Source of the DNA: Siderastrea siderea
Taxonomy: Eukaryota; Cnidaria; Anthozoa; Scleractinia; Rhizangiidae
Assembly (NCBI GenBank): GCA_964030785.1
Contig: OZ034968.1
Span: 53,627,230-53,691,229, forward strand
Direction: 5' to 3'
Length of the DNA: 64,000 nt
The notes beneath the pieces were generated by a model. It made no database searches and was not told where the DNA came from. It worked only from the letters and a program-made list of their open reading frames with translations. Positions 40,740 to 52,674 of this stretch are shown here, one piece after another (positions within the stretch are counted from its first letter, which is position 1; each line of letters starts with the position of its first letter). The position numbers were made by a program, and so were the translations under genes.

Positions 40740-42550
40740 TCAAAGCTTGAATTTCACGAGGCATGGATGTAAGTGAAACCACACCAACATAAGCGCGATA
40801 TTCAATTGACCAAACTTAAAGCTGAAATGACGCTAATTTGTTTTTTCCTTGTGGCTGACGTCAGCGTTTGAGCTTCCATTGAGGTTATTTAATTAAAAAG
40901 AGCGTTTTTTTCTCTTCTACTTGCTCTTGTGCTTTTGCTGAACTAGCTGTTTTCATGATTCGTGGTCGCCCTTCGGCAAAAAACAGACGTGAAAGGTGCT
41001 GAACGATACTTAGCGCATACTTGCCTCTAGGTTTAGACGAACGCCGGTATTTATAAAGCAACTCTAGCTTTAAGAGTTTCCTTTTAGCTTTCCAAGCAGT
41101 TTTAAGCGTAAAAATTTATGAGTGAGAATCGAACGCGACAATTCCCAAATTGAGTGCTGAAATTTTCAAGATAATGGAGAAACGAGAAAGGGTTTTTTAT
41201 ATCTGCTGCCTCGGAAAAGTTTGATTCAGTTTCGGAATGTTTTCGTGGTAATGACAGAATTGTGCTTTCGATGATTTTCAGAGATTGATAAAGCGTTATG
41301 CGTTGTGTTGAAAAGTTGTTTCAAAATCTCTTTGAAGCCAGCTAAGCGCACAAACGGCACGCGAGCTGAAAAGTGAGTTAGGTGTGTCATTAAAAGAGGA
41401 CATTAAATGAAGCCAAAAAAAAAAAATTCGGGCAAAACTGTTGACGACACTTTTACCTGTAAGGCCATCCCCAAATGTTTCATTTCCCATTGCCCAACCG
41501 ACTCAATTTCATCAAAAACTAAATTTAAAAACCTAAAAAAAAAAATTCAGCTTTCAATGCCCATTCCCTTTAGTCGGGTATTTCCAAGTTTAATATGCTT
41601 TGTACACATTTTAATATGACTCCAACGATTAAATCAGCTCTTGCAACACGTTTTAGAGTGAGAGAGTCTCGTTACAAAATGGCAATCACGGGGAAGATAT
41701 AATCAAGGCTCGCTTGATTTATTTATTAATTTGTCTCTGTTTCTTTTCTCGGCCTTTCTTAAGAAATCGCTTTGCGGAGTAAAAACTAAAATGGAATTTT
41801 TTCGTGGCGCTAGATAAAATGGAGCACAAAAGCATGCATGGCGGCCTACAAGAGAAAAACTTGCCCTTTGCTTGCCTTCATGATTTTTCACTCACAAAAT
41901 GGATTATAGATTGTTGTGTGAACACTAAATGAAAAAACTGAAACAGAACCGAAAGAAAATGGGCAGTTGTGAAGAAATTCAGGAGACTGTGACCACCGAC
42001 AAGGCGTTGAAATAGCGGAATAAACGAAATGAAATAACGCTCGGAATAACAAGACTGCTCAGTGTTGAATTTGTGACAAAAGCGGAAAAGTAAGCAGATA
42101 ACGAGACGAATTTTTGCCAGACACATGCTAACTGCCCGATACTGTACCAAAACAAGTTTTAAACTTCTGACGACGGATATTCGTACACCCTATAACAGGG
42201 CCTCACTCAGACGGGCTGCGGGTTTTTGTTCAGCTGGACTGAAATGTCAGCTGTCACCAATATTCAGCTTTTCACTCGGATAAGGTTGCGTAGGGACTTG
42301 GTGACAGCTGACAATTGAATCTTGTTTTTCGATGTACAAAGTCTTCTTTACGTCAAAGGAAACTAAACAATAGGTTTAAAGGGACTAAAAACGCTTTAGA
42401 GGTGATAATAAAACTGAAAAGAACAAAAATATTTGGGATTGGGACCAACTGCGAAATAAGAACTTTAAGCAGGTTCTCTCTCCGGAAAGAAAGCAAAAGG
42501 AAAGGCCGGAGATTGAACGGAGCCCTGTTGTGCCTATAATCCTCTTATCC
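40740..42550. other. Spacer downstream of copy B; no gene recognised
   Basis: Begins with sequence homologous to the copy A downstream flank up to about 40880. The rest has only short frames without family resemblance. Confidence 0.5.
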
Positions 42551-42559
42551 TTTTCACAG

Positions 42560-42940
42560 GATAAACTTGATAACCAAGCGTAGGATGAGGGCGTTCGGGC
42601 GAATTGTTTATGCGCACCCTTACCGCGCAGGTAATTCATGTCGCATTGTCTTGCCATGTCTTGTATCAAGTTCACTCTCTAATTCATAGCGCTAGTGGCC
42701 ATTTTAAAAGCTCTGCGAGGATTTAACTCTCTTTGGCCGGGGTCCCCAGTTTTTGTTTAATAAATCACTTACGTTATGGGATTATTTACGTTTTATTGAA
42801 AAAAGAAGAAAAATGAAAAATCTGTGCTGTGGAGGTTTGAATGTTTTTCAATTTTCCTGTCCACTTGCCATCAAATCCCGCTATTATTTTAGCTTTACAG
42901 CCTTTGAAAATGTCCATTAATTGAAAGGATGGTACCGGAT
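42560..42940. repeat. Copy B flank homologous to 12030-12400
   Basis: Shares AATTCATGTCGCA, GTGGCCATTTTAA, GGATTTAACTCTCTT, AATCCCGCTATT and TTGAAAGGAT in order with the copy A flank. It is cut by the TTAA element immediately afterwards. Confidence 0.7.
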
Positions 42941-43687
42941 AAAATCAAATCTCATTAAAGTGCACCTAACCCCTAAATTTTTTGGGGGGGGCTAAATAAA
43001 TTCTGTTATCATCTGAAACATTTCTTCGCAAAAATTTTTTGATTTGGTTAAATTCTCAATTTTAACAAAAATTTGGTTCAAGTCCGAGTAAGAGGAACCT
43101 GGGGCGAACCGTAGCTGTGACGTCAGATCAAGAACCAAGAATTCGATCAACGCCCGCTTAGTTTTTAGCTGTGGACTTTATTTGTTGATCGAAGCCTTCT
43201 GGCCTTCTAGCTAATTCGAACAAAGTCATAGTATGACTAAAATTCCAATGTTGTAATCCAAAGCAGATACTGAGACGAGCTACGCGGTTTCTGTTGATTT
43301 GTAGATAAATTTTAGCTCTGAATACGAGATAGATGCGGAACACGAAGTCTACACCGACACCGACAAATGATGAAGAAAATGCCGTCCTGGCCATATCTGC
43401 TAATAACCAGCTAACCAACGAAGAATGAATCGCTCAATGCAAAAAGGAAATAAAGGCAAACTAAGAACTGGAACAGCAAATAAAGCAACGAGTGGCCTTG
43501 GAGGGCCGCGAAGAAGCCAATGGATGACGAGCTTCGCCCCGGTGAGTGTTTACATTTTATTTTGCACGTTCGGCCTTCACGTTTGGTCTTGGTTTTCCAG
43601 CTCTCCGCTTCTCGCATTTGAGATTTATATTCAAGCTGAGGGAATCTCTTATAGAAATGGAGATTTTAATAAAGCATGCCTTCCTTC

Positions 43688-44365
43688 ATTTATTTATTTT
43701 ACATAGAAGTAAATGTGGAAACTGCGATATCCAGTCCATTTCTGTAACCAGCATTAACAATAACAACAATTTATAACACAAGTGAATCAGGAAGGCAATT
43801 ATTTTTTAAGGGACATTGACGAGAATTATAAGCACGAAAGTTTGTTAGCATCGGTTTAACTAAGATTATCTTACCAATCGTTTTTCTCGCTTCAAAGTGC
43901 GAGCAGTTTCCTCAGATCTACGCACGAGCGGAAATGTACAAATTATGTAAATCAACCGGCCCTGGCTACTTATTTTTTTATAACTCGTGACTGGAGACTT
44001 CGCCGCTCATCGCTCGCACTTCGATCTTCTTTATTTATTTTACATAGAAGTAAATGTGGAAACTGCGATATCCAGTCCATTTCTGTAACCAGCATTAACA
44101 ATAACAACAATTTATAACACAAGTGAATCAGGAAGGCAATTATTTTTTAAGGGACATTGACGAGAATTATAAGCACGAAAGTTTGTTAGCATCGGTTTAA
44201 CTAAGATTATCTTACCAATCGTTTTTCTCGCTTCAACGTGCGAGCAGTTTCCTCAGATCTACGCACGAGCGGAAATGTACAAATTATGTAAATCAACCGG
44301 CCCTGGCTACTTATAACTCGTGACTGGAGACTTCGCCGCTCATCGCTCGCACTTCGATCTTCTTG
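43688..44365. repeat. Tandem duplication, two units of about 341 bp
   Basis: ACATAGAAGTAAATGTGGAA recurs at 43701 and 44042, and the units differ only by one substitution and a short T-run indel. Very recent duplication. Confidence 0.9.
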
Positions 44366-46470
44366 TGGCCTTTTTTCGCGCAAAAAAATGGTAATAAAAG
44401 AAGAAAGAGACTGCTTGCAGTCTTCTTCAACAGAGGATATAAACAAGGATCTCTGCACAGTAATGTTTTGTTATGCTCGAGTAATTTAAAACGACTCAAG
44501 ATAAAAGTCTTATAGCGAGGCACGTTCATAGACGAGGAATAATGGCAGTGGTTTGTTGTTGTGGAGAAAGCGCGTTCGGTTCTGCTGAAGGAGGCCTTTC
44601 TATAAATACGGTCTTTAATTTTAAACCGTAGGCTGTTTTGGGCACCGCTCACACGTAATTATTTAGCGCTTACCGTGTAGCCAACTTGAATAATTCGCAA
44701 AGGTAATAATTTTCTGCGTACCGTGTATCGCGTAGAGGGCTCCACAAAAAATAGTTCATGTGGCAGGGTATTCTGTCGTTAGTTGGCCGTTGAATCATTG
44801 GAAATACACAAACAGCTATCGTTTGATCGGATACCGTCTTCTGCGACAGCAAATCTTTGCTTAAATTGCATCGAGCATAGTATCGAGTGCTTGGAAGGCT
44901 GCCGCTTTGCTCGCTATTGCTTTACAAAATCCACTCATTTCGTCTCTTCGCCTCCGCCTTGCATACGGTGAGATTTGAATTAACCAATCAGCATTCAGTT
45001 GGCGGGAAAACCTCTGGTGTCCTGACGTCACGCAGATTTTGTGCTCTTCGCTTCGATTTCTGCGTGAGCAGCGAAGTTTATACTGTGGAGGTGCGGTTTT
45101 ATTTCAGCGTTTTCTTCAAATTTACCGTTTGCCTTACTTCAGTTTATTACAAGTCACAACTGTTTGCAATGATATGGACTGGATGAGCAACCAGGATCGA
45201 TTCAAAACTTTTATCTGCGGCGAGAGACTTCGCTATAACTGGACTTGAATGCGAAGGAGGTTGTAAAAGTTTTCCTCTTGCCCTACTGAATATTATTTTT
45301 CACAAGAAACTTCACCTCCCTTTCACTCTCCTTGGCCTCGTTTATCACATGGATGTCCACTAACTTAGCAGCTCTCAGTAGCGTCGGGTACAATCCGTCT
45401 TCTGTCCTTGTAAAGATCTTTCGGACACTTCGATTCATACCTGTTTTCATCGTGTACTTCATGTCTGGTTTTAATTCACACCAACTTCCAGCTGTGCCTG
45501 CAGCTGTGACTGCCTGCTGTCAAATTTGCGTTGCATCTCAACGAGATTGGTCTTATCGGTTAGGGATAAATGTCCTGTTCATCAGATCAGAGATACATCA
45601 TTAACGTATGACCAATATGATCCACTGTCCGCGTTGTATGGTTGCGCTACACAGCTGATGCTTCAAATTGGAAATGGGCAACTTTGTACAATTTTCCACA
45701 TACCCGGAGACGAACGAAAAGGCCTTCTTGGAATTTGCAGCTTCCTGATGTCATCGTAACAGCAAAAAGCTTGAAGTCAAAAGCCGCAGAAAATTACTTT
45801 TCTTCTCAAAAGTCAAAACTCACCTGAAATTCAGGCCAAGCAAAAACAACATGCGGATCGCCGAGGAAACGACGTTTTTGCTTGCTTTAGTGACCACGGA
45901 AAGTAAAAATATTTATTACCTAGCCCGTCTTTTTAAGTGGATAATTAACTTGACTAACTTGGATTGGAACGGTAATTACAGGAACAAAGTTTATTTAGTC
46001 AAATATTGATATGTCTTTTTTTTTCTCGGTTCAATTTCCACGTCAGGTAAGTTCAATCAATCGACTTTTACAGACAGAGAGTAAAGAGAGGGAATGTGTA
46101 ATTTCCCACCAAATTTCAAGAAGATTTAAATTGTTATAATTAAAAGTAACAAATTTTAGAACTACTCTAGGATTCAGGCAGGAGAATTTTATTCAAAATG
46201 GAGAAGTGAAAGTAATTTTAAAAGAGCACAATGCTGATCAAAGGGGTCCTGCATCAGTCCGCAGTACCGAAAGAGATTTGGAAATATAAAACTTTGCGTT
46301 ACATCGGATTCGTTACAAAAAGAAAGAACCGATAATCAGAGACGACTCCAAGAGATGAAGTTGTTCTTTAGAAACCAATTAACAAATTTATGATACGGCT
46401 GTTTAGTATAAGCTTATTTCTTGCGTGGTAATTGCATTAAGCTATGTAAACGTGTCTTTCGAAACTTGGG
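44366..46470. other. Interior of TTAA element; no gene recognised
   Basis: Several short open frames on both strands without known motifs. Nothing can be assigned. Confidence 0.4.
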
Positions 46471-47129
46471 CGGCTTAGGGGCCGACCATTTAACTTTTGA
46501 GGGGGGGGGGGGTGGATGATTTTTGGTCAGCAAGCTTTTTTTTTTCTAGCAACCTGGTGAGCAGGATATTTTTTTTCCTTCTAAATGCTCTGCAGGATAT
46601 TTTTTTTTCCTCTTCATTTCTCTGCAGGATTTTTTGTCCTCAAAAAAAAAAAAGAGTTCTTACATTAGTTTTCAATTCCAGCTGGAGCTTTGTTCACAGA
46701 CAAGACAACAAATAGATAAATCATAAGTGAAATGCATGGGCTTGAGTTTGTTTCATGGGATTATGAAAATCACTTACACTATTTTTTTTGTATGAGCTTA
46801 CTAATTAGGGTTTGACATATTATGCCGGCATAATTTCGAGCATAATACTATAGGTGGAGCATCGAGCATAATGCCGGCATAATAGTGCCATTTTGTGACA
46901 TAACAGTTATTTATTTTTTTAGAGCTACAATTGTCCATTTATTAAGTTAAAACTACAAAATTTCAAGCTATTTTACTGTTCTTCGTGGTTCCCATTACTA
47001 CCGAGCACTGTAGGCTTGTTCCCAGTGTATCCTCAAGTGGGTTGGATCTTTAGGCCTGGTTACTCTCAATATGCCAGGCTTCTATAAAGGCCTTCCTGGT
47101 TTTTGTTTTCTCGCTTCAGGGGGGTCTCA

Positions 47130-47460
47130 TTTTAAAATATAAAAACATTGAAAATACAGATACATGTTACTGTTTACTTATTTATTTCTTTATAGTTGAC
47201 AACAAGAAAGGTTTGGATCTGTTTCTTTTTATACTGAATATATATTATAATAAAGATATATCTTATTTAAAAATATAAAAACATAGAAAAATATAGATAC
47301 ATGTTACTGTTATTTATTTACGGTTGACAACAAGAAAGGTTTGGATCTGTTTCTTTTTATACTGAATATGTTATAATAGAGATATATCTTATTTACAAAT
47401 ATTTAAACATAGAAAAATACAAAAACATGTTATTTACGGTTGACAACAAGAATCATAGAA
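47130..47460. repeat. Tandem repeat, about 116-128-bp period
   Basis: GTTGACAACAAGAAAGGTTT occurs at 47195 and 47323, and a shorter version at 47439. Confidence 0.8.
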
Positions 47461-47830
47461 TAGTTTCATAACAAGAATTAAGGATTTAACCAAGGTTTGA
47501 AATGGCAGAGGGTGGGGAATTTAAAAATTTTAGTGACCCAAAGTATTTGAAAATGTCAATCATTATAGCCCTTGGGTATGCCTGCACTCCCCCCATTGGG
47601 GCTAGACATTGATAGGTGCATTACTAAAACATCGCAAAAATCAAAAATGGCAAAAAATGTTATGTTATAAATGTTATGTTACATGAAAATGCTTCAGTTA
47701 AAAAGATTAAAAATGAACAAATTATTTTTCTTTGTCTGATAAAACTTGATTCTTTAAATAGAAAAATTTACCTCCATTACTGCTTGTGATATTATAAAGC
47801 TAACGAGTTTGGATACAGTACGAGCCAGCG

Positions 47831-48150
47831 GGCCAGAAATCCCTAATCCCAATAAAAAGGCTAACCGCAAGCTACCTATAAAGGAACTGTAGGCTAACTG
47901 CAGTGCTAACTAGGTTAGCCAATGTGTAATTTAGGCTAACCATAATGGCTTGCATGACTCCTATGACTCGGGAGCCTTGTGAACCGTGCAAGCCAGAAAT
48001 CCCTTTATATCCCATTATATAGGGCTAACCGCAAGCTACCTATTAAAGCTAATAACTGTACTAGCTAACCGGAATGTTGTTTTGGCTAAACCAGAGTGTG
48101 ATTTAGGCTAACTGGAGTGGCTCGCTGGCTCACAGATTGTCCGACCCTAT
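47831..48150. repeat. Two-unit tandem repeat of about 160 bp rich in GGCTAAC
   Basis: GCCAGAAATCCCT...GGCTAACCGCAAGCTACCTAT appears twice, with further internal GGCTAAC/GTTAGCC copies. Confidence 0.75.
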
Positions 48151-48797
48151 AAAGCTAAGAATGCATTGCACATTCTGAAGCATAACCAACTCCAGAGTTT
48201 AAAGGGAGCAAGGGAAGAATGGTTGCAGTTTTGCTGGGATTTTGTAAAGTCCCCCTGGAATGATGAAATAGCTTTGCAACATTTTTTTCTTGCTTGCAGT
48301 AGTGCAAGAATTTTTTTCTATTTCATTTGTGCTGCATGCAATTTTTTTCTTCCGACAAGGGCTTGCAGGAAATTTTTTTTCGAAATCATCCCCCCCCCCC
48401 ACCTCAAGAGTTGAATGGTCGGCCCCTTAGATCAGAAAATGGGAAAGTGTGATAATTTTTTCTTTCTTAACAAGCACTCGTAACGCCATTCAACTTGTAA
48501 CGATGCTAATGTCAATTCAACTTCTGTTTTCCAGATCATGTAAAACTGCAACAAGTCTTACTGGAATTAGCTGTTTTGTAGCTCTCGTGATGGCGTTGTA
48601 ATTTCTTTGAATTTGATCCCAGTGGGGCCCGCTGGAAATAGAGCAGCTCGAGTCAACTCCTCTGATATAAGGAATAAATTCTGGTGTAATATTACGGTTT
48701 TAAACGGTTTTAGTCATCGTCTTGTCGCTCTTAACATCCTTTAATCAATGCACGCTTTTAATCCAACACAAACCACGCAAAACACACGCTAGCGGTT

Positions 48798-49263
48798 TTG
48801 GTCTTCGTACTAAGTTTTACCTTTGTTGCAACCGCACGAAACCCCTTAAAGGGGGATAGTCACGCTATTTTAGTTCACTTTAAAAATAAAAAATATGTCC
48901 TCACATCAATGAACGCCCACAAATAATGGTCTAATTTTGTTACCAAAGACTATATTACTCCACTGAAACTATTTTCTGTCGCCTGTTGCAACGGATGGCA
49001 CGGATGGAAAAGGATTGCAATTTGAAAAAATTAGGCTAAACTTTTCAAATTCTTTCAGCGTGTTGACATTAAATCGATAGTTAATGGTCATGGTTTGTTT
49101 TCTCTTAATGAAATTAAGTTAATATGTTCGTTTAAATGGTCAAACACAATGTTGGGCAGGGATAAAGTTAACCACCGATAATTTAAGCACAGTTTTGACC
49201 AGAAATCTGCGAAATCCTTGGTCTTGGTACTAATTTTTACCTTTGTTGCAAGCGCACTGAACC
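48798..49263. repeat. 45-bp direct repeat flanking 376 bp
   Basis: TGGTCTTCGTACTAAGTTTT at 48798 and TGGTCTTGGTACTAATTTTT at 49219, both continuing ACCTTTGTTGCAA. The segment between starts with CCTTAAAGGGGGATAGTCAC, a MITE-like end. Confidence 0.55.
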
Positions 49264-50057
49264 GTAACCGGAAACGAAAACCCAGTGCATAGACCTTTTT
49301 CACGCGGCTACTATTTAGCATTCTATATAGCATAAAAACCAAACATTTTTCCCGTCTAGCCTCGCAGTGAAAAACTTGAGAACGAGTTTAGACGTGGAAA
49401 AACAAAGCTTTTTATTCTCCAGGAACTCAACGTGGCACCTTGTGACAAACGTGAAAGGCCTATTTCGCAGAACACGAGAACACCGAGAGGACACCACGGT
49501 TTTGACCACCGCTCGTACCGCGGGCTCAGTTGCCGTATGCAAGGCGGACGTTCGTCGTCAAAAAATGACGTTTTATGTAGTGACACGTCTTGTGATTCGT
49601 TTCTTTGTTACTACGTCTCGGAGCAAAACGAACAGTCGGCAGTTTTCTGTACATCTCCCAGAGCTCGAGGGAAATATAGCTCCGACAGAGATAGCACGAG
49701 ACTGCGAGTTCTTGATTTGACGTCACAAGGTGTCTAGTCCCATGCCCTCATTGCTCGACCCTGAACCAAAATGGTGTCTATTTTCACCCGATTTTCCGTA
49801 ATTCAACCGCGCACAGAAAATCAGGGATTAAACTAAATCAAAAACTTTTAGTGGCGAAATGCTCCAAATGATAACAGATTTTATTTGGCGGGGAAAAAAA
49901 TTGGGGGTTAGGTGCACTTTAATAAGATTTGGCTTAGGAAGCTGGTCTCCATCAAATATTTTTAATTATTATATAGACAAAAGTGTTTTAGTGGAAAATA
50001 GACCACTCGTAAAGTTCATACGAAACTACATCCGGGACTCAAGTGGCGTATTTTCCA

Positions 50058-50078
50058 TATCCTCACCAGTGAGGATAT
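50058..50078. repeat. Palindrome ATATCCTCAC-GTGAGGATAT
   Basis: Ten-base arms with a 2-base centre, immediately before a GATGACGTCAT site. Confidence 0.7.
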
Positions 50079-50147
50079 CGATGACGTCATTTCCCCCTCT
50101 TACACTGTTGTTTGTGCAAAAATACTCGTCAATATAATAAACAGAAA

Positions 50148-50272
50148 ATTACACGGTGGCTTGAAGATGTGAATTTCATTTTCTCGTGGTAAGAAACAAT
50201 ATTTTACGAAAGAGCGCAATATTGTTTTTACCACTCGAAAATAAAATTCATATCTTCCAGCCGCCGTGTAAT
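50148..50272. mobile_element. 125-bp hairpin MITE
   Basis: TTACACGGTGGCTTGAAGAT faces ATCTTCCAGCCGCCGTGTAA, and the pairing continues through AATTTcATTTTC to AACAATATT/AATATTGTT around a 14-base loop. Confidence 0.8.
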
Positions 50273-50284
50273 ATCCTCTATGAT

Positions 50285-50480
50285 TTTTCAACTGACAACC
50301 TTTGAAGCCATGTCGAGTTATAACGGCCGATTTTTCAAAAGCGCTTCATTTCTGAACATAGTCGGTGAGCCCCCAATCTATTTCAGTTCTGATAAGAGTA
50401 TCTCATTATCTCACGGTAGCAAAGCATGGGAAAGCTCCTCAGTCCTCTGTTCGCATATTCTAAGTTGCTTAGTGGTAAAA
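50285..50480. repeat. Second half of the copy B flank, homologous to 12425-12680
   Basis: CATGTCGAGTTAT, CATTTCTGAA and TGATAAGAGTA match 12435 onward in order, completing the segment interrupted at 42955. Confidence 0.6.
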
Positions 50481-50516
50481 CTGTTTTCTTTAGGTTTTTC
50501 AGGGCAGGGGTATTTT

Positions 50517-50600
50517 GCAGAACGCAGAACGCAGAATGCAGAACGCAGAACGCAGAACGCAGAACGCAGAACGCAGAACGCAGAACGCAGAACGCAGAAT
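50517..50600. repeat. 7-bp minisatellite GCAGAAC, about 12 units
   Basis: Twelve near-identical heptamers, one with a T variant. The same array with the same flanks occurs inverted at 57825-57867. Confidence 0.95.
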
Positions 50601-50689
50601 GATGGTCAGCGGTAGAGAGGGTGAAACAGGTACATACGACAGAGCTGAATAACGCACTGCGCATGTTCGTTACGTCACTGCTCTCCTCG

Positions 50690-52670
50690 TGGTGAATGAG
50701 TCAGTTTCTCGCTGATTTTGTGTTCCAAGCTGTGGGATTTTTTTTGTTTTTAATGCCGTTTTAGTACTGGGAGATGTTAAACGAAGAATTCGATGCCTTT
50801 GGCGATATCATTACGGTAAGTAAAGCTTTCATTCAGTAGAAATTGTGGTTTTATTTCAAGCTGTATAGCGGTGCTTTTCGGTCGTTTCGCCTACGGTCAG
50901 CCTCTTAACGCGCTTTAGGAACGAGAAATAATGTTGCACTTTCTTTTTCCCAGAGCATCCACTTTCATTGTGTCTTGAAGTCTGCACCTGTCGTGGGAAA
51001 GAAATTTGGATTTCAGGTGTAAACAGTACAATTTGTACTTGTAATGTTAATGATGATGAGAACAATTTGTGTTGCAAGTTGTGTTGTATTCATAACATTT
51101 CAAAATGATGTTAGTCATTTTAATGTGTTGAGGCAACAGTAATAAAATGGTAGATAATTCTCAATAGTTATGTATCTCTTTATTTGTATCTATCAGCCAT
51201 GGGTAAACCGTTTGTTGTTATTCAACCTCAACGAATTGGGCATAGGGGAGGGTACACAAGCAAATCCTAAATGTCTGAAAAATTTAAAAGTTATTTAAAA
51301 AAAGCCTTCCATGGTTACACTTACCAGTCTTGTCTTTGCCACAGTGCAGTTTTCATTTGAATCAAAGTATCAATCTAACTTTCTTTCCATTTTCTTACAT
51401 TTGGTGCATCATTTGCAGCCTGGCTGATAATCCTGAACTCCCGCACCTATCTTATCTATTTTCTTGTAAAGATGCCTTGGTATTGGCACCAATGCCCTTG
51501 AATGTTGGGTTGAATTACGTGCAGGAAAAGAGCAGCGGTTGTTTGCCCTCATTACTTCGTCATGGTGGGAAATACAAAGATATTCTCCTACGTTCACACC
51601 AGCTCCTCTCGCTAACTTCTCCTGTGCCTTATATAGCTTTCCACCTTTGCATGATACTTTGCTGTTTTTCTCATTTTCTTTGTTATTTCCCTTGGCACAT
51701 TTATCGTTGGATATACTTGTTTTTAAATTTCCCGGCGTTTCCACATTTGGCCAATCGAGCTGAACGAGTTGTTGTCATGGTGTTGAAGTAGGAAATACCA
51801 AAGCCAAGGATTTGAACATTGTACTTGCATGTGATCATGTATAGTTAAGGGACAATCAGTTGATAAGATGACCTTTTTTGACGTATTATCAGATGAAGTA
51901 ATCTCTGCGCCACTGAGTGTTGGCAGATGCTATTGACCAAGAATCCCTATAATACACATCGTCCCTTGCAATGGTGTGAAATTAGGAATTGATTCAAAGG
52001 GGGTGTTTACGAAGTATCACTGCAACTTTCATTCTGATTTGGCTGAAAACTTGTACTGTGTTAGCATAAAGTGTGTTTTCCTGGTGGTTGGAGTTTTGTG
52101 CTACAATCAAATTATTGAAACAATAAGAATGATACTGTGTTTACATGATGCAAGAGTGAAAATCTCGATCTGGTTTAGTGAACCTGCACTGGTATGACTT
52201 ATTCTAGTCTGAGATTTTGTGCTGGTACTGTGTAAACAAATAAGAGCTACAAGAGAGAGTTTGGTGAACTCATACCAGAATGACAGTTGCACCAGTATCA
52301 TGTACACACCCCTAAGACCATCATTGCTATACAATATCATTGCAATGTACACATTGTAAGCAGTTGGGTCCAAAGTAACACCCTCTGAGGCCACAAAGAT
52401 TTCAATACTTTTCCGCATCCCACCTACCGGAAAAGAGCACATCCTAACTTTCACATATAACATCCCTTCGTAGCACTCCTTCCCATTATTCTCTGAAATT
52501 TCTTAGTGTGCTATCTTGTTGTTTTAAAGTTGTTTGCATGTTACCAAACCTTTGTTGGACCCTGATGATAAACCATTTTTTAATGACCTTTCCCACAGTG
52601 ATTACCGTAAAGAATTTAATGCTCTGTTAAGCCCCCTGGGGGCTTCTTTATTTTCAGGCATACTAGAAGG
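50690..52670. other. No gene recognised
   Basis: A short coding-like piece MLNEEFDAFGDII ends in T-GTAAGT at about 50774-50818. A minus-strand frame at 51409-51744 with Lys/Asn-rich sequence has no known relative. Neither can be called a gene. Confidence 0.3.
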
Positions 52671-52674
52671 GGGA

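Larger units (their letters stand above)
46475..48429. mobile_element. TTA-flanked element with GGGGCCGACCATT termini
   Basis: TTA+GGGGCCGACCATTTAACTTT at the left faces GAATGGTCGGCCCC+TTA at the right, both followed inward by a G12/C10 homopolymer run. A 3-bp TTA duplication fits PIF/Harbinger. It is non-coding and contains two sets of tandem repeats. Nested in the TTAA element. Confidence 0.75.
42955..49922. mobile_element. 7-kb TTAA-flanked DNA element with long TIRs
   Basis: Left end TTAAAGTGCACCTAACCCC and right end GGGGGTTAGGTGCACTTTAA, followed inward by CTGTTATCAT, a TTTTTGATTT segment and GTGACGTCA-ATCAAGAAC in inverted order. The TIRs are therefore about 190 bp with mismatches. TTAA is at both edges. 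The interior holds tandem duplications and a nested element, but no recognisable transposase. It splits a duplicated segment that is contiguous at 12.0-12.7 kb. Confidence 0.75.

Noticed and set aside
49356..49737. Overlapping frames near the right end of the TTAA element
   Set aside because: Three frames on opposite strands are open together and none matches a known family; a real gene could not be chosen.
50280..50615. 111-codon frame ending in repeated Arg-Thr-Gln-Asn-Ala-Glu
   Set aside because: The repeated part is the GCAGAAC minisatellite and the first part is non-coding duplicated flank.
51409..51744. 111-codon minus-strand frame, Lys/Asn-rich
   Set aside because: No homology recognised, overlapped by two plus-strand frames, no clear splice context.
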